Positions 54,652 through 64,000 of a DNA stretch of 64,000 nt are shown in pieces. Source of the DNA: Pectobacterium actinidiae (GTDB lineage Bacteria > Pseudomonadota > Gammaproteobacteria > Enterobacterales > Enterobacteriaceae). A program made the translations under genes and the position numbers. The stretch's first letter is position 1. Every line of letters starts with the position of its first letter. The notes beneath the pieces were generated by a model that made no database searches, was not told the DNA's origin, and saw only the letters and a list, made by a program, of their open reading frames with translations. The stretch covers positions 1,736,001-1,800,000 of the forward strand of contig NZ_JRMH01000001.1 of the NCBI RefSeq assembly GCF_000803315.1, read 5' to 3'.

Positions 54652-56268
54652 TTATGCTGACGGCGTTTCCGTCGTGTAAGATGAGAACTGTAGCAGTTCT
54701 CGCGTGTAATGTTCGGCAGGGTGCGCGAATACCTGTTTGCATTCTCCCTGTTCGACCACTTCGCCTTGTCGCAACACAATAACCTGATGGCATAGAGAAC
54801 GGATAACCTGTAAGTCATGGCTGATAAACAGGTAAGCGATTTTGTGCTTTTCCTGTAATGATTTCAGCAACGCCAGAATTTGCGCCTGAACCGTTCTGTC
54901 CAGCGACGACGTGGGTTCATCGAGGATCAGCAGCTCGGGTTGCAGGATCAGCGCACGAGCGATAGCGATACGCTGACGTTGGCCGCCGGAAAACTCGGAG
55001 GGATAACGGTAGCGGGTCGTGGGATCCAGCCCGACTTCCTGCATCGCCTCAATCACACGCTGGTCGATTGCCGCTTTGCTTAACTTATGATGGACGGTCA
55101 ATCCCTCCGCAATAATTTGTTCCACATTCAGCCGTGGGTTCAGTGCAGAGTTTGGATCTTGAAAGACAACCTGAATCCGGCTGCGGAAAGGCAGCATTTG
55201 CTTACGAGTTAGCCCCTGCATAGGCTGGCCGTCAAACCAGATATCACCGCGTGATTGAATCAGGCGCAGTAACGCTAACCCGGTCGTGCTTTTTCCTGAA
55301 CCGGATTCCCCCACCAGACCCAGACTTTCGCCGCGTCGCAGGGTGAAGTTGATATTGTTCACGACCTGTTTTTCGTCAACGGTACGACGCAAAAGGCCAC
55401 GTTTGATGGGAAACGAAACGTGCAGTTTTTCCACTCGTAACAGAGGTTCGCCATCATCCGTTACTGGAAGCGGCTCGCCCGACGGCTCTGCATCCAGCAA
55501 CTGGCGCGTGTAGGGATGCTGCGGTGTGCTGAAAAGCTGCTGACAGCGATTGTGTTCCACAGCCTGACCCGCTTTCATGACCGACACGTTATCTGCCAAC
55601 TGGCGGACAATATTCAGGTTGTGGGTGATGAACAGTAAACTCATCCCCAGTTCCTGTTTCAGCTCGTTCAGCAGTTTTAATATTTGCGCCTGAACGGTTA
55701 CGTCGAGTGCCGTTGTGGGTTCGTCGGCAATCAGTAAATCCGGCTGTGTCAGCAGCGCCATCGCAATCATGACACGCTGGCGTTCCCCGCCAGAAAGCTG
55801 GTGCGGGAAATCATTTAATCGGCTCTTAGCCTGTCGAATCCCCACGCGATCCAGACAGGTGATGACTTCGCTGCGAGCTGCTTCGGTGCGCATGCCTCGG
55901 TGGAGTGAGAGCACCTCAATCAGCTGTTTCTCAATGCGTTGCAGAGGGTTAAGCGACACCATCGGTTCCTGAAAGATCATCGCAATCCGGTTGCCACGTA
56001 TCTGACGCAGTGTTTTTTCATCAGCATGCAGTAGCGATTGCCCGGCAAAGCGGATATCCCCTTGCGGATAAACCACGGGTGGAGAGGGGAGCAAACGCAA
56101 CACTGATAGTGCAGTGACGCTTTTCCCCGAGCCTGATTCACCGACCAGCGCCAGCGTCTCACCTGCGTTCACCGCCAGTGAAAGCTGGTCGACAACGCGC
56201 TGCTCCCGATCGCCTTTGCGGAAGGCAATGCTGAGATTATCTATCTGCAATAAAGGTGAACTGGACAT
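54652..56268 (-). CDS. yejF: Microcin C/peptide ABC transporter ATPase YejF
   Basis: This is 538 residues with two ABC domains fused in one chain. Each has Walker A GESGSGKS (about 45-52 and 325-332), signatures LSGGERQR and FSGGQRQR, and Walker B ADEPTTALD and LDEPTSSLD. The ATG at 56268 lies immediately after the yejE stop. With YejABE it imports peptides, including microcin C type antibiotics. Confidence 0.96.
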   Translation of the reverse strand: MSSSPLLQIDNLSIAFRKGDREQRVVDQLSLAVNAGETLALVGESGSGKSVTALSVLRLLPSPPVVYPQGDIRFAGQSLLHADEKTLRQIRGNRIAMIFQEPMVSLNPLQRIEKQLIEVLSLHRGMRTEAARSEVITCLDRVGIRQAKSRLNDFPHQLSGGERQRVMIAMALLTQPDLLIADEPTTALDVTVQAQILKLLNELKQELGMSLLFITHNLNIVRQLADNVSVMKAGQAVEHNRCQQLFSTPQHPYTRQLLDAEPSGEPLPVTDDGEPLLRVEKLHVSFPIKRGLLRRTVDEKQVVNNINFTLRRGESLGLVGESGSGKSTTGLALLRLIQSRGDIWFDGQPMQGLTRKQMLPFRSRIQVVFQDPNSALNPRLNVEQIIAEGLTVHHKLSKAAIDQRVIEAMQEVGLDPTTRYRYPSEFSGGQRQRIAIARALILQPELLILDEPTSSLDRTVQAQILALLKSLQEKHKIAYLFISHDLQVIRSLCHQVIVLRQGEVVEQGECKQVFAHPAEHYTRELLQFSSYTTETPSA

Positions 56269-56269
56269 A

Positions 56270-57295
56270 TTAATGCGCCTTGCTGGGGTCAAAGGCGTCG
56301 CGAACTGCTTCGCCGATAAAAATGAGTAAGGAAAGCACGATGGAAAGCACCATAAATACGGTAATGCCCAGCCACGGCGCCTGAAGGTTATTTTTTCCTT
56401 CCAGCAATAAAGTGCCTAATGATGGCGAGCCCATCGGCAGACCAAAGCCGAGAAAATCCAGCGATGTCAGCGTGGTAATCGAGCCGCAGAGAATAAAGGG
56501 CAGGTAGGTCAGCGTAGCGACCATCGCGTTTGGCAGCATGCAGCGGAACATAATGGCGCGGTCGCTGACGCCCATCGCCTGCGCCGCACGAATATAGTCA
56601 AAATTTCGGGTACGCAGAAATTCCGCCCGTACCACGCCAACCAGACTCATCCAGCCGAACAGTACGGTAATGCCCAATAGCCACCAAAAATCCGGCTGAA
56701 TCACGCTGGACAGCAAGATAATCAAAAACAGCGTCGGCATACCGGACCAGACCTCGATAAAGCGTTGCCCCCATAGGTCGAAACGCCCGCCGTAATAGCC
56801 CTGTGTTGCTCCCACGGTGATACCAATCACGCTGGATAGGATGGTGAGCGCCAGACCGAACAACAGTGAGATACGGAAGCCATACATTACCTGGGCGACG
56901 ACGTCTTTCCCTTGGCTGTCCGTGCCCAGCCAGTTTTGCCAGTTTGGTGCAGACGGGAAGGAGGCTGTCGTGGCGTAATTTATGGTGTCGTAACTGTAGT
57001 GAATCAGCGGCCAGATCGCCCAGCCGTGGCTGCTGATGCGTTCTGCGATATAAGGATCGCGGAAGTCAGCAGGGGTATCCAACTGTCCGCCGAACGTCCG
57101 CTCGCTGTGGTCAACAAGCACTGGCGTATAAAACTGGCCGTCATACTTCACCAGCAGCGGTTTGTCATTGGCGAACAGTTCGGAAAACAGGCTGACGATA
57201 AACAGCACCATGAAAATCCACAGCGACCAGTAACCGCGACGATTACTTTTAAAACGCGCCCAGCGCGCCTGATTAATCGGGCTTAAGCGGCTCAT
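56270..57295 (-). CDS. yejE: Peptide ABC transporter permease YejE
   Basis: This is 341 residues with about six membrane segments, an N-terminal [20 protein letters not shown] helix, and the permease EAA loop [20 protein letters not shown]. It overlaps yejB by 4 bases and is followed by yejF. Confidence 0.96.
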   Translation of the reverse strand: MSRLSPINQARWARFKSNRRGYWSLWIFMVLFIVSLFSELFANDKPLLVKYDGQFYTPVLVDHSERTFGGQLDTPADFRDPYIAERISSHGWAIWPLIHYSYDTINYATTASFPSAPNWQNWLGTDSQGKDVVAQVMYGFRISLLFGLALTILSSVIGITVGATQGYYGGRFDLWGQRFIEVWSGMPTLFLIILLSSVIQPDFWWLLGITVLFGWMSLVGVVRAEFLRTRNFDYIRAAQAMGVSDRAIMFRCMLPNAMVATLTYLPFILCGSITTLTSLDFLGFGLPMGSPSLGTLLLEGKNNLQAPWLGITVFMVLSIVLSLLIFIGEAVRDAFDPSKAH

Positions 57296-58389
57296 TGGCG
57301 TCCCTCAAAATCGATACGCGGATCCACCAACGTATAGGTTATGTCACTGACGATATTCAGCAATAAGCCGATCAGCGTGAAGATATACAGCGTACCGAAC
57401 ATAACAGGATAGTCACGTTGCAGCGTCGCGTCATAGCCCAACAGACCCAGCCCGTTGAGCGAGAACATCACCTCAATCAGCAGCGAACCGGTGAAAAACA
57501 TACTGATAAACGTGGCGGGGAAGCCAGCGATCACCAGCAACATGGCATTACGGAACACGTGGCGGTAGAGAATACTCTTTTCATCCAGCCCTTTAGCGCG
57601 CGCGGTAACCACGTACTGCTTGCGAATCTCATCCATAAAGGAGTTTTTGGTGAGCATAGTTAAGGTGGCGAAACCGCCAATGACGGAAGCCAGAACCGGT
57701 AGCGCAATATGCCACAAGTAGTCGGTAATCTTGCTGTACCACGGTAGGGTGTCAAAATTGCTGGAAACCAGCCCTCGCAGGGGGAACCAATCCAGATAAC
57801 TGCCGCCTGCGAACAGTACAATCAAAATGATCGCAAACAAAAACGCGGGAATGGCATAACCGATAATGATTAGCGTGCTGCTCCAGGTATCGAACGGTGT
57901 GCCATTTTTTACGGCCTTCTTAATGCCAAGCGGAATGGAAATCAGGTAGACGATCAGCGTACTCCACAGCCCCAGCGTGATCGAAACGGGCATACTTTCT
58001 TTAATGAGCTGCATCACCGAAGAACCCCGGAACAGGCTGTCGCCGAAGTCAAAACGTACGTAATCCCACAGCAGGGTAAAATAGCGCTCATGGATGGGTT
58101 TATCGAAGCCATAGCGTTTGGTGATTTCTTCGATGACTTCTGGGTCAAGCCCGCGTGAACCCCGATAAGCGTTCTCGATGTTGGGTGCGCCGCTGGTGCC
58201 TGTTCGTGCCATTCCGGCATCCATTCCACTGCTAGCGGTATAACCGCTGCCGTGTCCCATTTCAATTGCCGCGATGGCTTGATCTACCGGGCCGCCGGGG
58301 GCAATTTGCACAATGAAGAAATTTATTGTGATGATCGCCCACAGAGTTGGAATAACCAGCAAGAGGCGGCGTAACAGATACGTTCCCAT
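57292..58389 (-). CDS. yejB: Peptide ABC transporter permease YejB
   Basis: This is 365 residues (E. coli 364). The N-terminus [24 protein letters not shown] is typical of OppB-type permeases, and the EAA loop is [22 protein letters not shown] large periplasmic loop follows the first helix. It pairs with YejE in the inner membrane. Confidence 0.96.
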   Translation of the reverse strand: MGTYLLRRLLLVIPTLWAIITINFFIVQIAPGGPVDQAIAAIEMGHGSGYTASSGMDAGMARTGTSGAPNIENAYRGSRGLDPEVIEEITKRYGFDKPIHERYFTLLWDYVRFDFGDSLFRGSSVMQLIKESMPVSITLGLWSTLIVYLISIPLGIKKAVKNGTPFDTWSSTLIIIGYAIPAFLFAIILIVLFAGGSYLDWFPLRGLVSSNFDTLPWYSKITDYLWHIALPVLASVIGGFATLTMLTKNSFMDEIRKQYVVTARAKGLDEKSILYRHVFRNAMLLVIAGFPATFISMFFTGSLLIEVMFSLNGLGLLGYDATLQRDYPVMFGTLYIFTLIGLLLNIVSDITYTLVDPRIDFEGRQ

Positions 58390-58398
58390 TTTTATTCC

Positions 58399-60207
58399 TT
58401 AACGTCGCTCTGCGGGCAGCGTAGCCGCCTGTTTGGTATCGAACCACCAGCCATCAAAACCAAGCGAATAGGCTGGGCGTATAGCAGGCATAGCAAATTT
58501 GTTCCAATAGGCGAAACGGTCATGATTGGAATACCACATTGGGATCATGAGCTGATTCCAGGTCAATACCCTGTCCAGCGCACGACCTAATGACAGCAGA
58601 GGGGCTTTCTGCCCTTGATGCTTAACGATTTCCTCGATGAGAGAGTCAATCGCAGGGTCGCTGACCCCCGGTCTGTTATAGGTTGAATCGATATACTGTG
58701 AGCTCCAGCGAATTTGCAGGTCATCACTAGGGTAAAGGAATGCGCTGTAAACCGTGGCCGTCATATCGAAATCCCGCTTACGGATACGATTGTTAAACTG
58801 CGTGCTGTCGATGTTACGTACGTTCATGGTGATGCCCAGCTTTTTCAGGCTCTGCTGAAAGGGCAGGACATACTGCGAGTTGCCAGCGCTTGGCAATAGC
58901 AGTTCAAATGTAAACGGCTGTCCGGTTTTGCTATTGACCAGCTTTTGATCTTTCAATTCCCATCCAGCTTCTTCCAGCAGTTTGAGTGCCTTCAGCCAGT
59001 TTTGTCGATCATAGCCGCTGCCATCGGAGGAGGGCGGTTGATAGCTGGGGCCAAAGACCTCGGCTGGCACCTTGTCCTTCAGCGGCGTCAACCATGCCAG
59101 TTCTTCTGCACTGGGTTCGCCTTTAGCGGCATACTCCGTATTCTGGAAATAGCTATCGGTACGTTGATAGGCGTTGTAATAGAGCGCCTTGTTCATCCAG
59201 TTGAAGTCAAATGCCAGCGCTAACGCCTGACGAACTCGGCGATCCTGAAACAGCGGTCGCTGAATATTGAATGCCAGCCAGCGCGTATCCTGAGCGGATT
59301 GATTGACCTGATCCTGTTTGATGATATAGCCGCGCGCAAAGTTGCCGCCCTGATATTGCGTCGCCCAATGCTTTGGTGAGCCTTCTTCACGCAGGTCGAA
59401 AGCGCCAGCTTTAAACGCTTCCAGCGCGACGCTGTCGTCGAGATAGTAGTCGTAGCGGATTCTATCGAAATTATACTGGCCTTTATTTACCGGCAAGTCG
59501 GCACCCCAATAGTCTTTCACACGTGAATAGGTGACATATTGTCCGGTGCGATAGGCGGTGATGCGGTAAGGGCCACTGGCCGGTGGTGGATACGATAGCG
59601 GATCGCTGAGTTTATGATTCTTCCAGAATTTCTCCGACATGATGGGCAATGTCATCAGACTGAACATACGGTTTTTGTCGGATACGGGAAAATCGAAGCG
59701 TACGGTCAGTGGTGCAACAGCTTTGGCGGTGACATCTTTAAAATAGATGCGAAACTGCGGCACGCCCTGCGTCATAAACATATTGTAGGTAAATGCGACG
59801 TCAGCTGCGGTAATTGGTGAACCATCATGAAAGCGGGCTTTGGGATTCATCTCGATTTCAATCCAGCGGAAATCCGCCGAATGGCGTGTTGTCAGTGCGA
59901 CCAGCGGATAATAACTGCCAGGTTCGTCATCAGAGGAGACAAAGAGCGAATCGTAGAGGCGTTCAGTACGTGCCGCGGCCACGCCACGTAGCGCGTAACG
60001 GTTGAAATTGTCAAAGGTACCTAATGCACTGAGGGTGATACTGCCGCCTTTGGGAGCATCAGGGTTGACGTAATCAAAATGACTGAAGTTCTCGGCATAT
60101 TTAGGTTCCCCCAAAAGTGCAAAGCTAGTGCTGTTTTCAATCGTCTCGGCATGTGCCCCAAAATGGGCCGTGCAAAGCAATACGGCAGCGATAACGCGCT
60201 TTAACAT
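58399..60207 (-). CDS. yejA: Periplasmic peptide-binding protein YejA
   Basis: This is 602 residues of the SBP_bac_5 type. The signal peptide (MLKRVIAAVLLCTAHFGAHA) is cleaved before ETIENS. It then shows the ALLGEPKY, DAPKGGSITLSALGTFDNFN and RFHDGSPITAADVAFTYNMF blocks of peptide-binding proteins. It is the first gene of yejABEF, with yejB nine bases downstream. Confidence 0.95.
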   Translation of the reverse strand: MLKRVIAAVLLCTAHFGAHAETIENSTSFALLGEPKYAENFSHFDYVNPDAPKGGSITLSALGTFDNFNRYALRGVAAARTERLYDSLFVSSDDEPGSYYPLVALTTRHSADFRWIEIEMNPKARFHDGSPITAADVAFTYNMFMTQGVPQFRIYFKDVTAKAVAPLTVRFDFPVSDKNRMFSLMTLPIMSEKFWKNHKLSDPLSYPPPASGPYRITAYRTGQYVTYSRVKDYWGADLPVNKGQYNFDRIRYDYYLDDSVALEAFKAGAFDLREEGSPKHWATQYQGGNFARGYIIKQDQVNQSAQDTRWLAFNIQRPLFQDRRVRQALALAFDFNWMNKALYYNAYQRTDSYFQNTEYAAKGEPSAEELAWLTPLKDKVPAEVFGPSYQPPSSDGSGYDRQNWLKALKLLEEAGWELKDQKLVNSKTGQPFTFELLLPSAGNSQYVLPFQQSLKKLGITMNVRNIDSTQFNNRIRKRDFDMTATVYSAFLYPSDDLQIRWSSQYIDSTYNRPGVSDPAIDSLIEEIVKHQGQKAPLLSLGRALDRVLTWNQLMIPMWYSNHDRFAYWNKFAMPAIRPAYSLGFDGWWFDTKQAATLPAERR

Positions 60208-60566
60208 CTGACGGTAATCTCCTGCGAGTGGACGTTATCTGGTTGGTCGTCATCTGATGCAGACAGATATGCCATACCGTAGCGTCAACAATGCCGATTT
60301 TTTCGGCATAAAGTTCTTGAAATAATTAACATTCCCATCGGGAAGTTGCATGTTTTCTTTTTATCATGAAATCAGGTGATAAACCTACCTTAATAACGGC
60401 CTGTTAATGTTTCAGGTTGTTGAGTCAGTCATATTTTGCGCAGTATGCCGCAGAAGGGGAGGAACATAGCAGTATTTGGGTGACGTCCGGGCATAAAAAA
60501 TTCCCGGGAGAAATTCTTAACGTTGCGTCAGCAACGGTCCGCAGGTGAGGGACAAGGATGTCCATC
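60208..60566. other. Upstream region of yejABEF
   Basis: This has 359 bases and no gene. A hairpin ATGCCGA/TCGGCAT (60291-60309) lies about 85 bases before yejA and would be in its leader. No promoter could be assigned with confidence. Confidence 0.35.
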
Positions 60567-60601
60567 ATAAAAAAACGCCGCTTATAGTGATAAGCGGCGT
60601 T
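60567..60601 (-). terminator. Terminator of mepS
   Basis: On the minus strand AACGCCGCTTA/TAAGCGGCGTT (11-bp stem, 6-base loop) is followed by a seven-T run. It lies about 78 bases after the mepS stop. Confidence 0.92.
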
Positions 60602-60678
60602 GATGTCGTGTGGTTTCGTTGGCTAACAGCAAGGTTTTTTACTAGCAAAACAAGATCACAGCAAGGGAGCGATAGTGT

Positions 60679-61260
60679 TTAGCTGGTTTTTCCTTTGCTC
60701 AGGACTCGGCGCCCTTCTTGATAACGTTTATTCCAGTAGTCTTCGGTCATCTTGGAAATGATGACGCCACTGCTGGTAGACGCGTGAACGAACTGATCGT
60801 TACCGAGATAAATGCCAACATGGCGGCCGGTTGAACCTGCACGGAACAGAACAAGATCGCCTACACGCAGTTTGCTGCGCTGAATTTGCTGGCCCATCTC
60901 TTGCTGTTCATAGGTTGAACGCGGTAGATCCATACCAAACTGTTCGCGGAACGTGCGCTGAACGAAAGCTGAGCAGTCAATGCCACGGCGACTGTCACCG
61001 CCTAAACGGTAACGAACACCTTTCCAACTGGCATATTGGTTAAGTAACTTGGACTTGATATCCACGTTACGAACCAGAGCTTCAAATTCATCCTGAGAGG
61101 CTTGCAGTAAAAGACCATCTTTGTCATTAACTGCATGCATATCAGTTTGAGCTTTATTGTTGTATGCACTATTACTTCCACAGGCGGAGAGCATCATTGC
61201 GACCGCGACGGCAGGCACTGCCCGCCAGATATATCTCAGAATCGGTTGAGACTTGACCAT
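60679..61260 (-). CDS. mepS: Peptidoglycan DD-endopeptidase MepS (Spr)
   Basis: This is 193 residues. A lipoprotein signal with Cys27 in LSAC anchors it to the outer membrane. The NlpC/P60 domain has Cys96 (GIDCSAFV), His147 (GRHVGIYLG) and His159 (VHAST) as catalytic set. It cuts D-Ala-mDAP cross-links for wall growth and is degraded by the NlpI-Prc system in E. coli. It is followed by a strong terminator; 61261-61582 upstream holds no supported gene. Confidence 0.96.
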   Translation of the reverse strand: MVKSQPILRYIWRAVPAVAVAMMLSACGSNSAYNNKAQTDMHAVNDKDGLLLQASQDEFEALVRNVDIKSKLLNQYASWKGVRYRLGGDSRRGIDCSAFVQRTFREQFGMDLPRSTYEQQEMGQQIQRSKLRVGDLVLFRAGSTGRHVGIYLGNDQFVHASTSSGVIISKMTEDYWNKRYQEGRRVLSKGKTS

Positions 61261-61582
61261 TATTGTTATGTTCCCTTGCTGTCCTTAACGATAAATATCG
61301 CTATGTAGTATCCCCATTTCAGTGGGGTATAAATGCCAAACGAAAACGAGACTCAGACTAAATCAGAGTTGCTTCTTAGCCAAACACTCATCGGCGAAAA
61401 TGTGCCGGAATGCACATTATTTTTCTTGCCGCTGTTAGTTCAATGTGCGCTAAAAAGCAAACTTGAACGAGACTACCGCAACAGCAGCAGGATTGCGAGA
61501 AGTTTTAACTATTTTATTTATAAGATTTAATGATGTGTTCAGCTAAAAAATAGCGATGTAAAAAATCTAAAATCATGTGAAT

Positions 61583-62284
61583 TTATACTGTCGATTTTTT
61601 AGGTAATAGCCGGTTTAACAGGGCAATAGCGGCATCGCTTGCTGGCGTTAATAGCCACCAGCTTAGTCCGACCAGAACAACCGAGAGCGAACCGACTGCA
61701 ATATCGGTAAACCAATGTGCACCAATCATGATGCGAGGCAATGAGAAAATCACCACGATGGCCAGACTGATAGCGAAAGCGGTGCGGGTAAAATAGCGCA
61801 GCATAAAAGCAGCAAAGATCATCAGCATCATGCCGTGGTCGCCAGGGAAACTGTCCGATGAAGCATCTTTGGTCGGAATACCGGTTAAGTCTGAAACGCG
61901 GTTGACGTCACTAAAGTAGAGCGTCGGGCTGGCGTGTTGCACCGGTAATAAATGTCCTGCCTGATTCAGCACGACGGCAGTTAACAGCATGATAAAACCG
62001 AGAATCAACAAACGGCGACGCTCGGTGGATGTAGCTTTCAGATAAAACGACAGATACAGCAACCCCATCGCAACGAGCGCACAGCCGTCAAAAGCGCGGT
62101 TATTCGTAATGGCAACCAGATGTAAAAACGTCGGGCTATCAACCAAGAGACGGTTGAAATAGAAAAAGATATGGCTGTCGAGCGTGAGCCAAAAACCATG
62201 ATTTTCTGGTAGATACCAAGATAAAAACAGACCGATGCCCAATACATTGAGCACTAAAATAGAAGAAAAACGAGCAAATGACAT
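61583..62284 (-). CDS. lpxT: Lipid A 1-diphosphate synthase LpxT (PAP2 family)
   Basis: This has 233 residues from the ATG at 62284 (an ATG four codons upstream is also possible). Five to six membrane segments surround the PAP2 motifs DASSDSFPGDHG and RIMIGAHWFTD. In E. coli LpxT transfers phosphate from undecaprenyl diphosphate to lipid A. The gene lies between mepS and yeiR, as in E. coli. Confidence 0.92.
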   Translation of the reverse strand: MSFARFSSILVLNVLGIGLFLSWYLPENHGFWLTLDSHIFFYFNRLLVDSPTFLHLVAITNNRAFDGCALVAMGLLYLSFYLKATSTERRRLLILGFIMLLTAVVLNQAGHLLPVQHASPTLYFSDVNRVSDLTGIPTKDASSDSFPGDHGMMLMIFAAFMLRYFTRTAFAISLAIVVIFSLPRIMIGAHWFTDIAVGSLSVVLVGLSWWLLTPASDAAIALLNRLLPKKSTV

Positions 62285-62321
62285 AAGGCACAACATCCAA
62301 ACAAAGACGAAAAACTCCAGT

Positions 62322-63323
62322 TTAGTCCACGTTAGCTAAACGAGCCTTTAACAACGAGGCTTGTAACGTATTCCATTCTGCGGGTGTTTCATTAATGATT
62401 TCGATACGGCTATCAATGGGAGCCGCCGATCGGGTTTCTATATGAAGATCGTGTCCCTGACGGTTGACGACTAGCGTCCCTTCTTTTATGCGCATCACCC
62501 CTTTAACCCGGCTTACGGGAGAAAGGCGCACCCAGTCCAGCAGGGCGGCGGTATCAAAAGCGGTTTCAGGTGCGAATATCCAGCCGCAAGCGTGGTAACC
62601 CTGCCCTTGATTGAGAGAGCGGCGCCAAGACTGCCCACCCGGTAATTGTAGCGCGGCCAGGCCATTTGTTGGCTTATGCGAGTGGTGGTGGGCGCCATCG
62701 GGCAATTCGCGCAGACGCTCTTGCGCTGAATGGTGTCGCGGTTGGTCGAGCAACTGGTGGTCAACGTTTCCCTGACTAGCCTCGATAATTTGTCGACCAT
62801 CGCCGCTTGTCTGTTGCCACCCCTGTAATGCCGCGAGATCGTCGGCGGTATAGGTATCGCGCTTGTTGGCGATAATAATATCAGCGGCGGCAAGCTGATC
62901 GCGGAAGTTCTCATTTTCCGTGTAACGGGTTTCGCTTAGCTGACGCGCATCTAGCAGACACATCGTCGCCTGTAATGTCAGCCAGGGCTGATAGCTATCA
63001 CTCGTTAGCAAGGCGAGAATTTGTTTCGGGTGGCCGAGCCCTGTAGGCTCGATAAGCAACCGATGGGGCTTCTTCTGTTGCAGCAGCATATTCAGGCCGA
63101 CCTGCATCGGCAAGCCGTTCACGCAGCACATGCAGCCGCCGGGAATTTCTTTCAGAACGGCACCGCTATCTGCCAGTAAAGCACCGTCAATGCCCACTTC
63201 GCCGAATTCATTGACCAGCACCGCCCAGACTTCGTCTTCAGGCTTTTGCGACAGAAGATGACGAATCGTGGTGGTTTTTCCACTACCCAGAAATCCCGTA
63301 ATCAAATTGACTTTCGTTAGCAT
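62322..63323 (-). CDS. yeiR: Zinc-binding GTPase YeiR (COG0523)
   Basis: This is 333 residues. A P-loop GFLGSGKT (10-17) is followed by the CXCC metal motif (Cys64, Cys66, Cys67 in GGCMCC) and by ANKRD (GTPase NKxD). A His-rich stretch (AHHHSHK, about residues 212-218) can bind metal before the C-terminal domain. YeiR binds zinc and hydrolyses GTP and is thought to be a metallochaperone. Confidence 0.94.
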   Translation of the reverse strand: MLTKVNLITGFLGSGKTTTIRHLLSQKPEDEVWAVLVNEFGEVGIDGALLADSGAVLKEIPGGCMCCVNGLPMQVGLNMLLQQKKPHRLLIEPTGLGHPKQILALLTSDSYQPWLTLQATMCLLDARQLSETRYTENENFRDQLAAADIIIANKRDTYTADDLAALQGWQQTSGDGRQIIEASQGNVDHQLLDQPRHHSAQERLRELPDGAHHHSHKPTNGLAALQLPGGQSWRRSLNQGQGYHACGWIFAPETAFDTAALLDWVRLSPVSRVKGVMRIKEGTLVVNRQGHDLHIETRSAAPIDSRIEIINETPAEWNTLQASLLKARLANVD

Positions 63324-63407
63324 GTCAGGCTCCTATGGGGGAGGAGGGGCGTGTGCCGGATTGGTCATCCGGCGACAAGTATTGTGCGCGAAGCACTATG
63401 TAGAATG

Positions 63408-63980
63408 TTAGTCTGCGCGACCCATGTAGCGACGTTCTGGAATATGAATACGGATTTTTTCACCTGCGCTCAGATATTCTGGAACGGGAATAACCAGACC
63501 GGTACTCATCGTCGCAGGTTTGTTGCGTGAGCTGGCGGACGCACCTTTAATGCCCGGTGCCGTCTCAACAATTTCCAGATCGACCGTTTGTGGCAGTTCC
63601 AGCGCGATGATTTGGCCGTCCCAGCTCAATACCTGAATGCCTGGCATGCCGCCTTCAGGGATAAACAGCAGCTCGTCTTCTATTTGATCCTTCTTGAAGA
63701 GGTACGGGGTGTAGTCTTCATCATCCATAAAGACGTATTCGTCGCCGTCAATATAAGAGAAGGTGACCGTACGACGCGTCAGCGTAATGGTATCGATAAT
63801 GTCGTCGCCTTTAAAACGCTCTTCCACTTTCAAACCCGTACGGACATCAGAAAAGCGCATTTTGTACAGTGTGCTGGCACCGCGGGCGCTGGGGCTCTGG
63901 ACGTCGATGTCCTTTACCAGCAATAACTTGTCGTTATAGTTAACGACCATTCCGCGTTTGATCTCGTTCGCTCTTGCCAT
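63408..63980 (-). CDS. yeiP: Elongation factor P-like protein YeiP (EfpL)
   Basis: This 190-residue protein has three EF-P-like domains. The tip loop of domain I reads SARGAS with Arg33 in the place of the modified lysine of EF-P, as in EfpL. It relieves ribosome stalling at proline-rich and other motifs. It is upstream of yeiR in the same direction. The upstream region lies past the window edge. Confidence 0.95.
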   Translation of the reverse strand: MARANEIKRGMVVNYNDKLLLVKDIDVQSPSARGASTLYKMRFSDVRTGLKVEERFKGDDIIDTITLTRRTVTFSYIDGDEYVFMDDEDYTPYLFKKDQIEDELLFIPEGGMPGIQVLSWDGQIIALELPQTVDLEIVETAPGIKGASASSRNKPATMSTGLVIPVPEYLSAGEKIRIHIPERRYMGRAD

Positions 63981-64000
63981 AAAAATTTACCTGCTATAAG

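Noticed and set aside
61333..61530. 65-codon frame upstream of mepS
   Set aside because: No ribosome binding site, AT-rich, and not similar to any known protein; it lies in the mepS promoter region.

Overview
The window is a chromosomal segment of an enterobacterium. Two blocks keep Enterobacterales gene order: glnHPQ, dps, rhtA, ompX on the left, and proL, yejM, yejL, yejK, rplY, radD, rsuA, bcr, yejG, yejFEBA, mepS, lpxT, yeiR, yeiP on the right. The housekeeping proteins are close to, but clearly diverged from, their E. coli counterparts. Together with the phage-tail cluster beside ybiB this suggests a soft-rot genus such as Pectobacterium; the genus is an inference.

Layout. (1) 1-8420: a plus-strand P2-type contractile tail module (tape measure, U, X, D, V, W, J, I, fibre) that enters from beyond the left edge and ends in a fibre with an SGNH-type esterase domain. 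No capsid, integrase or lysis gene is visible here, so it is either a tailocin (carotovoricin-like) or the right end of a prophage. (2) 8646-22668: chromosomal genes: ybiB, an M3-type peptidase, the glutamine ABC transporter, dps, a P-loop kinase-like gene, rhtA, ompX, two drug or solute exporters, a membrane rhodanese, a cupin and a PanE-like reductase. (3) 23109-26247: remnants of an older element: a tailspike gene broken by an in-frame TGA, a ParE-type toxin-antitoxin pair and an integrase cut to about 108 codons. (4) 26248-44580: an 18 kb element at the 3' end of tRNA-Pro(GGG), all on the minus strand. It carries an integrase, AlpA-type regulator, antirepressor, an Icd-like small-gene operon, a P4-alpha-like primase-helicase, SSB, a ProQ-domain protein, a three-gene tail-tip module, a terminase small subunit and AT-rich cargo genes. 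(5) 44581-63980: the conserved chromosomal block from proL to yeiP.

The most notable part is region 4. It combines a P4-satellite-like integration, regulation and replication half with a tape measure carrying a lytic transglycosylase, a baseplate hub, a Gp138-like spike and a small terminase subunit, but shows no capsid, portal, large terminase or lysis gene. Two clusters of the iteron TTGGTTCAG lie about 9 kb apart in mirror-image orientation, one beside the primase gene and one near the far end. This resembles the two-site (ori plus crr) replication design of P4. A 117-bp direct repeat next to each integrase shows that the element was inserted between tRNA-Pro and an older relative that had used the same site.

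In the chromosome, the glutamine uptake operon, the YejABEF peptide importer and the envelope genes yejM, lpxT and mepS form coherent functional groups. The mobile parts affect killing or infection specificity (fibre, tailspike), stability (toxin-antitoxin) and possibly phage parasitism.
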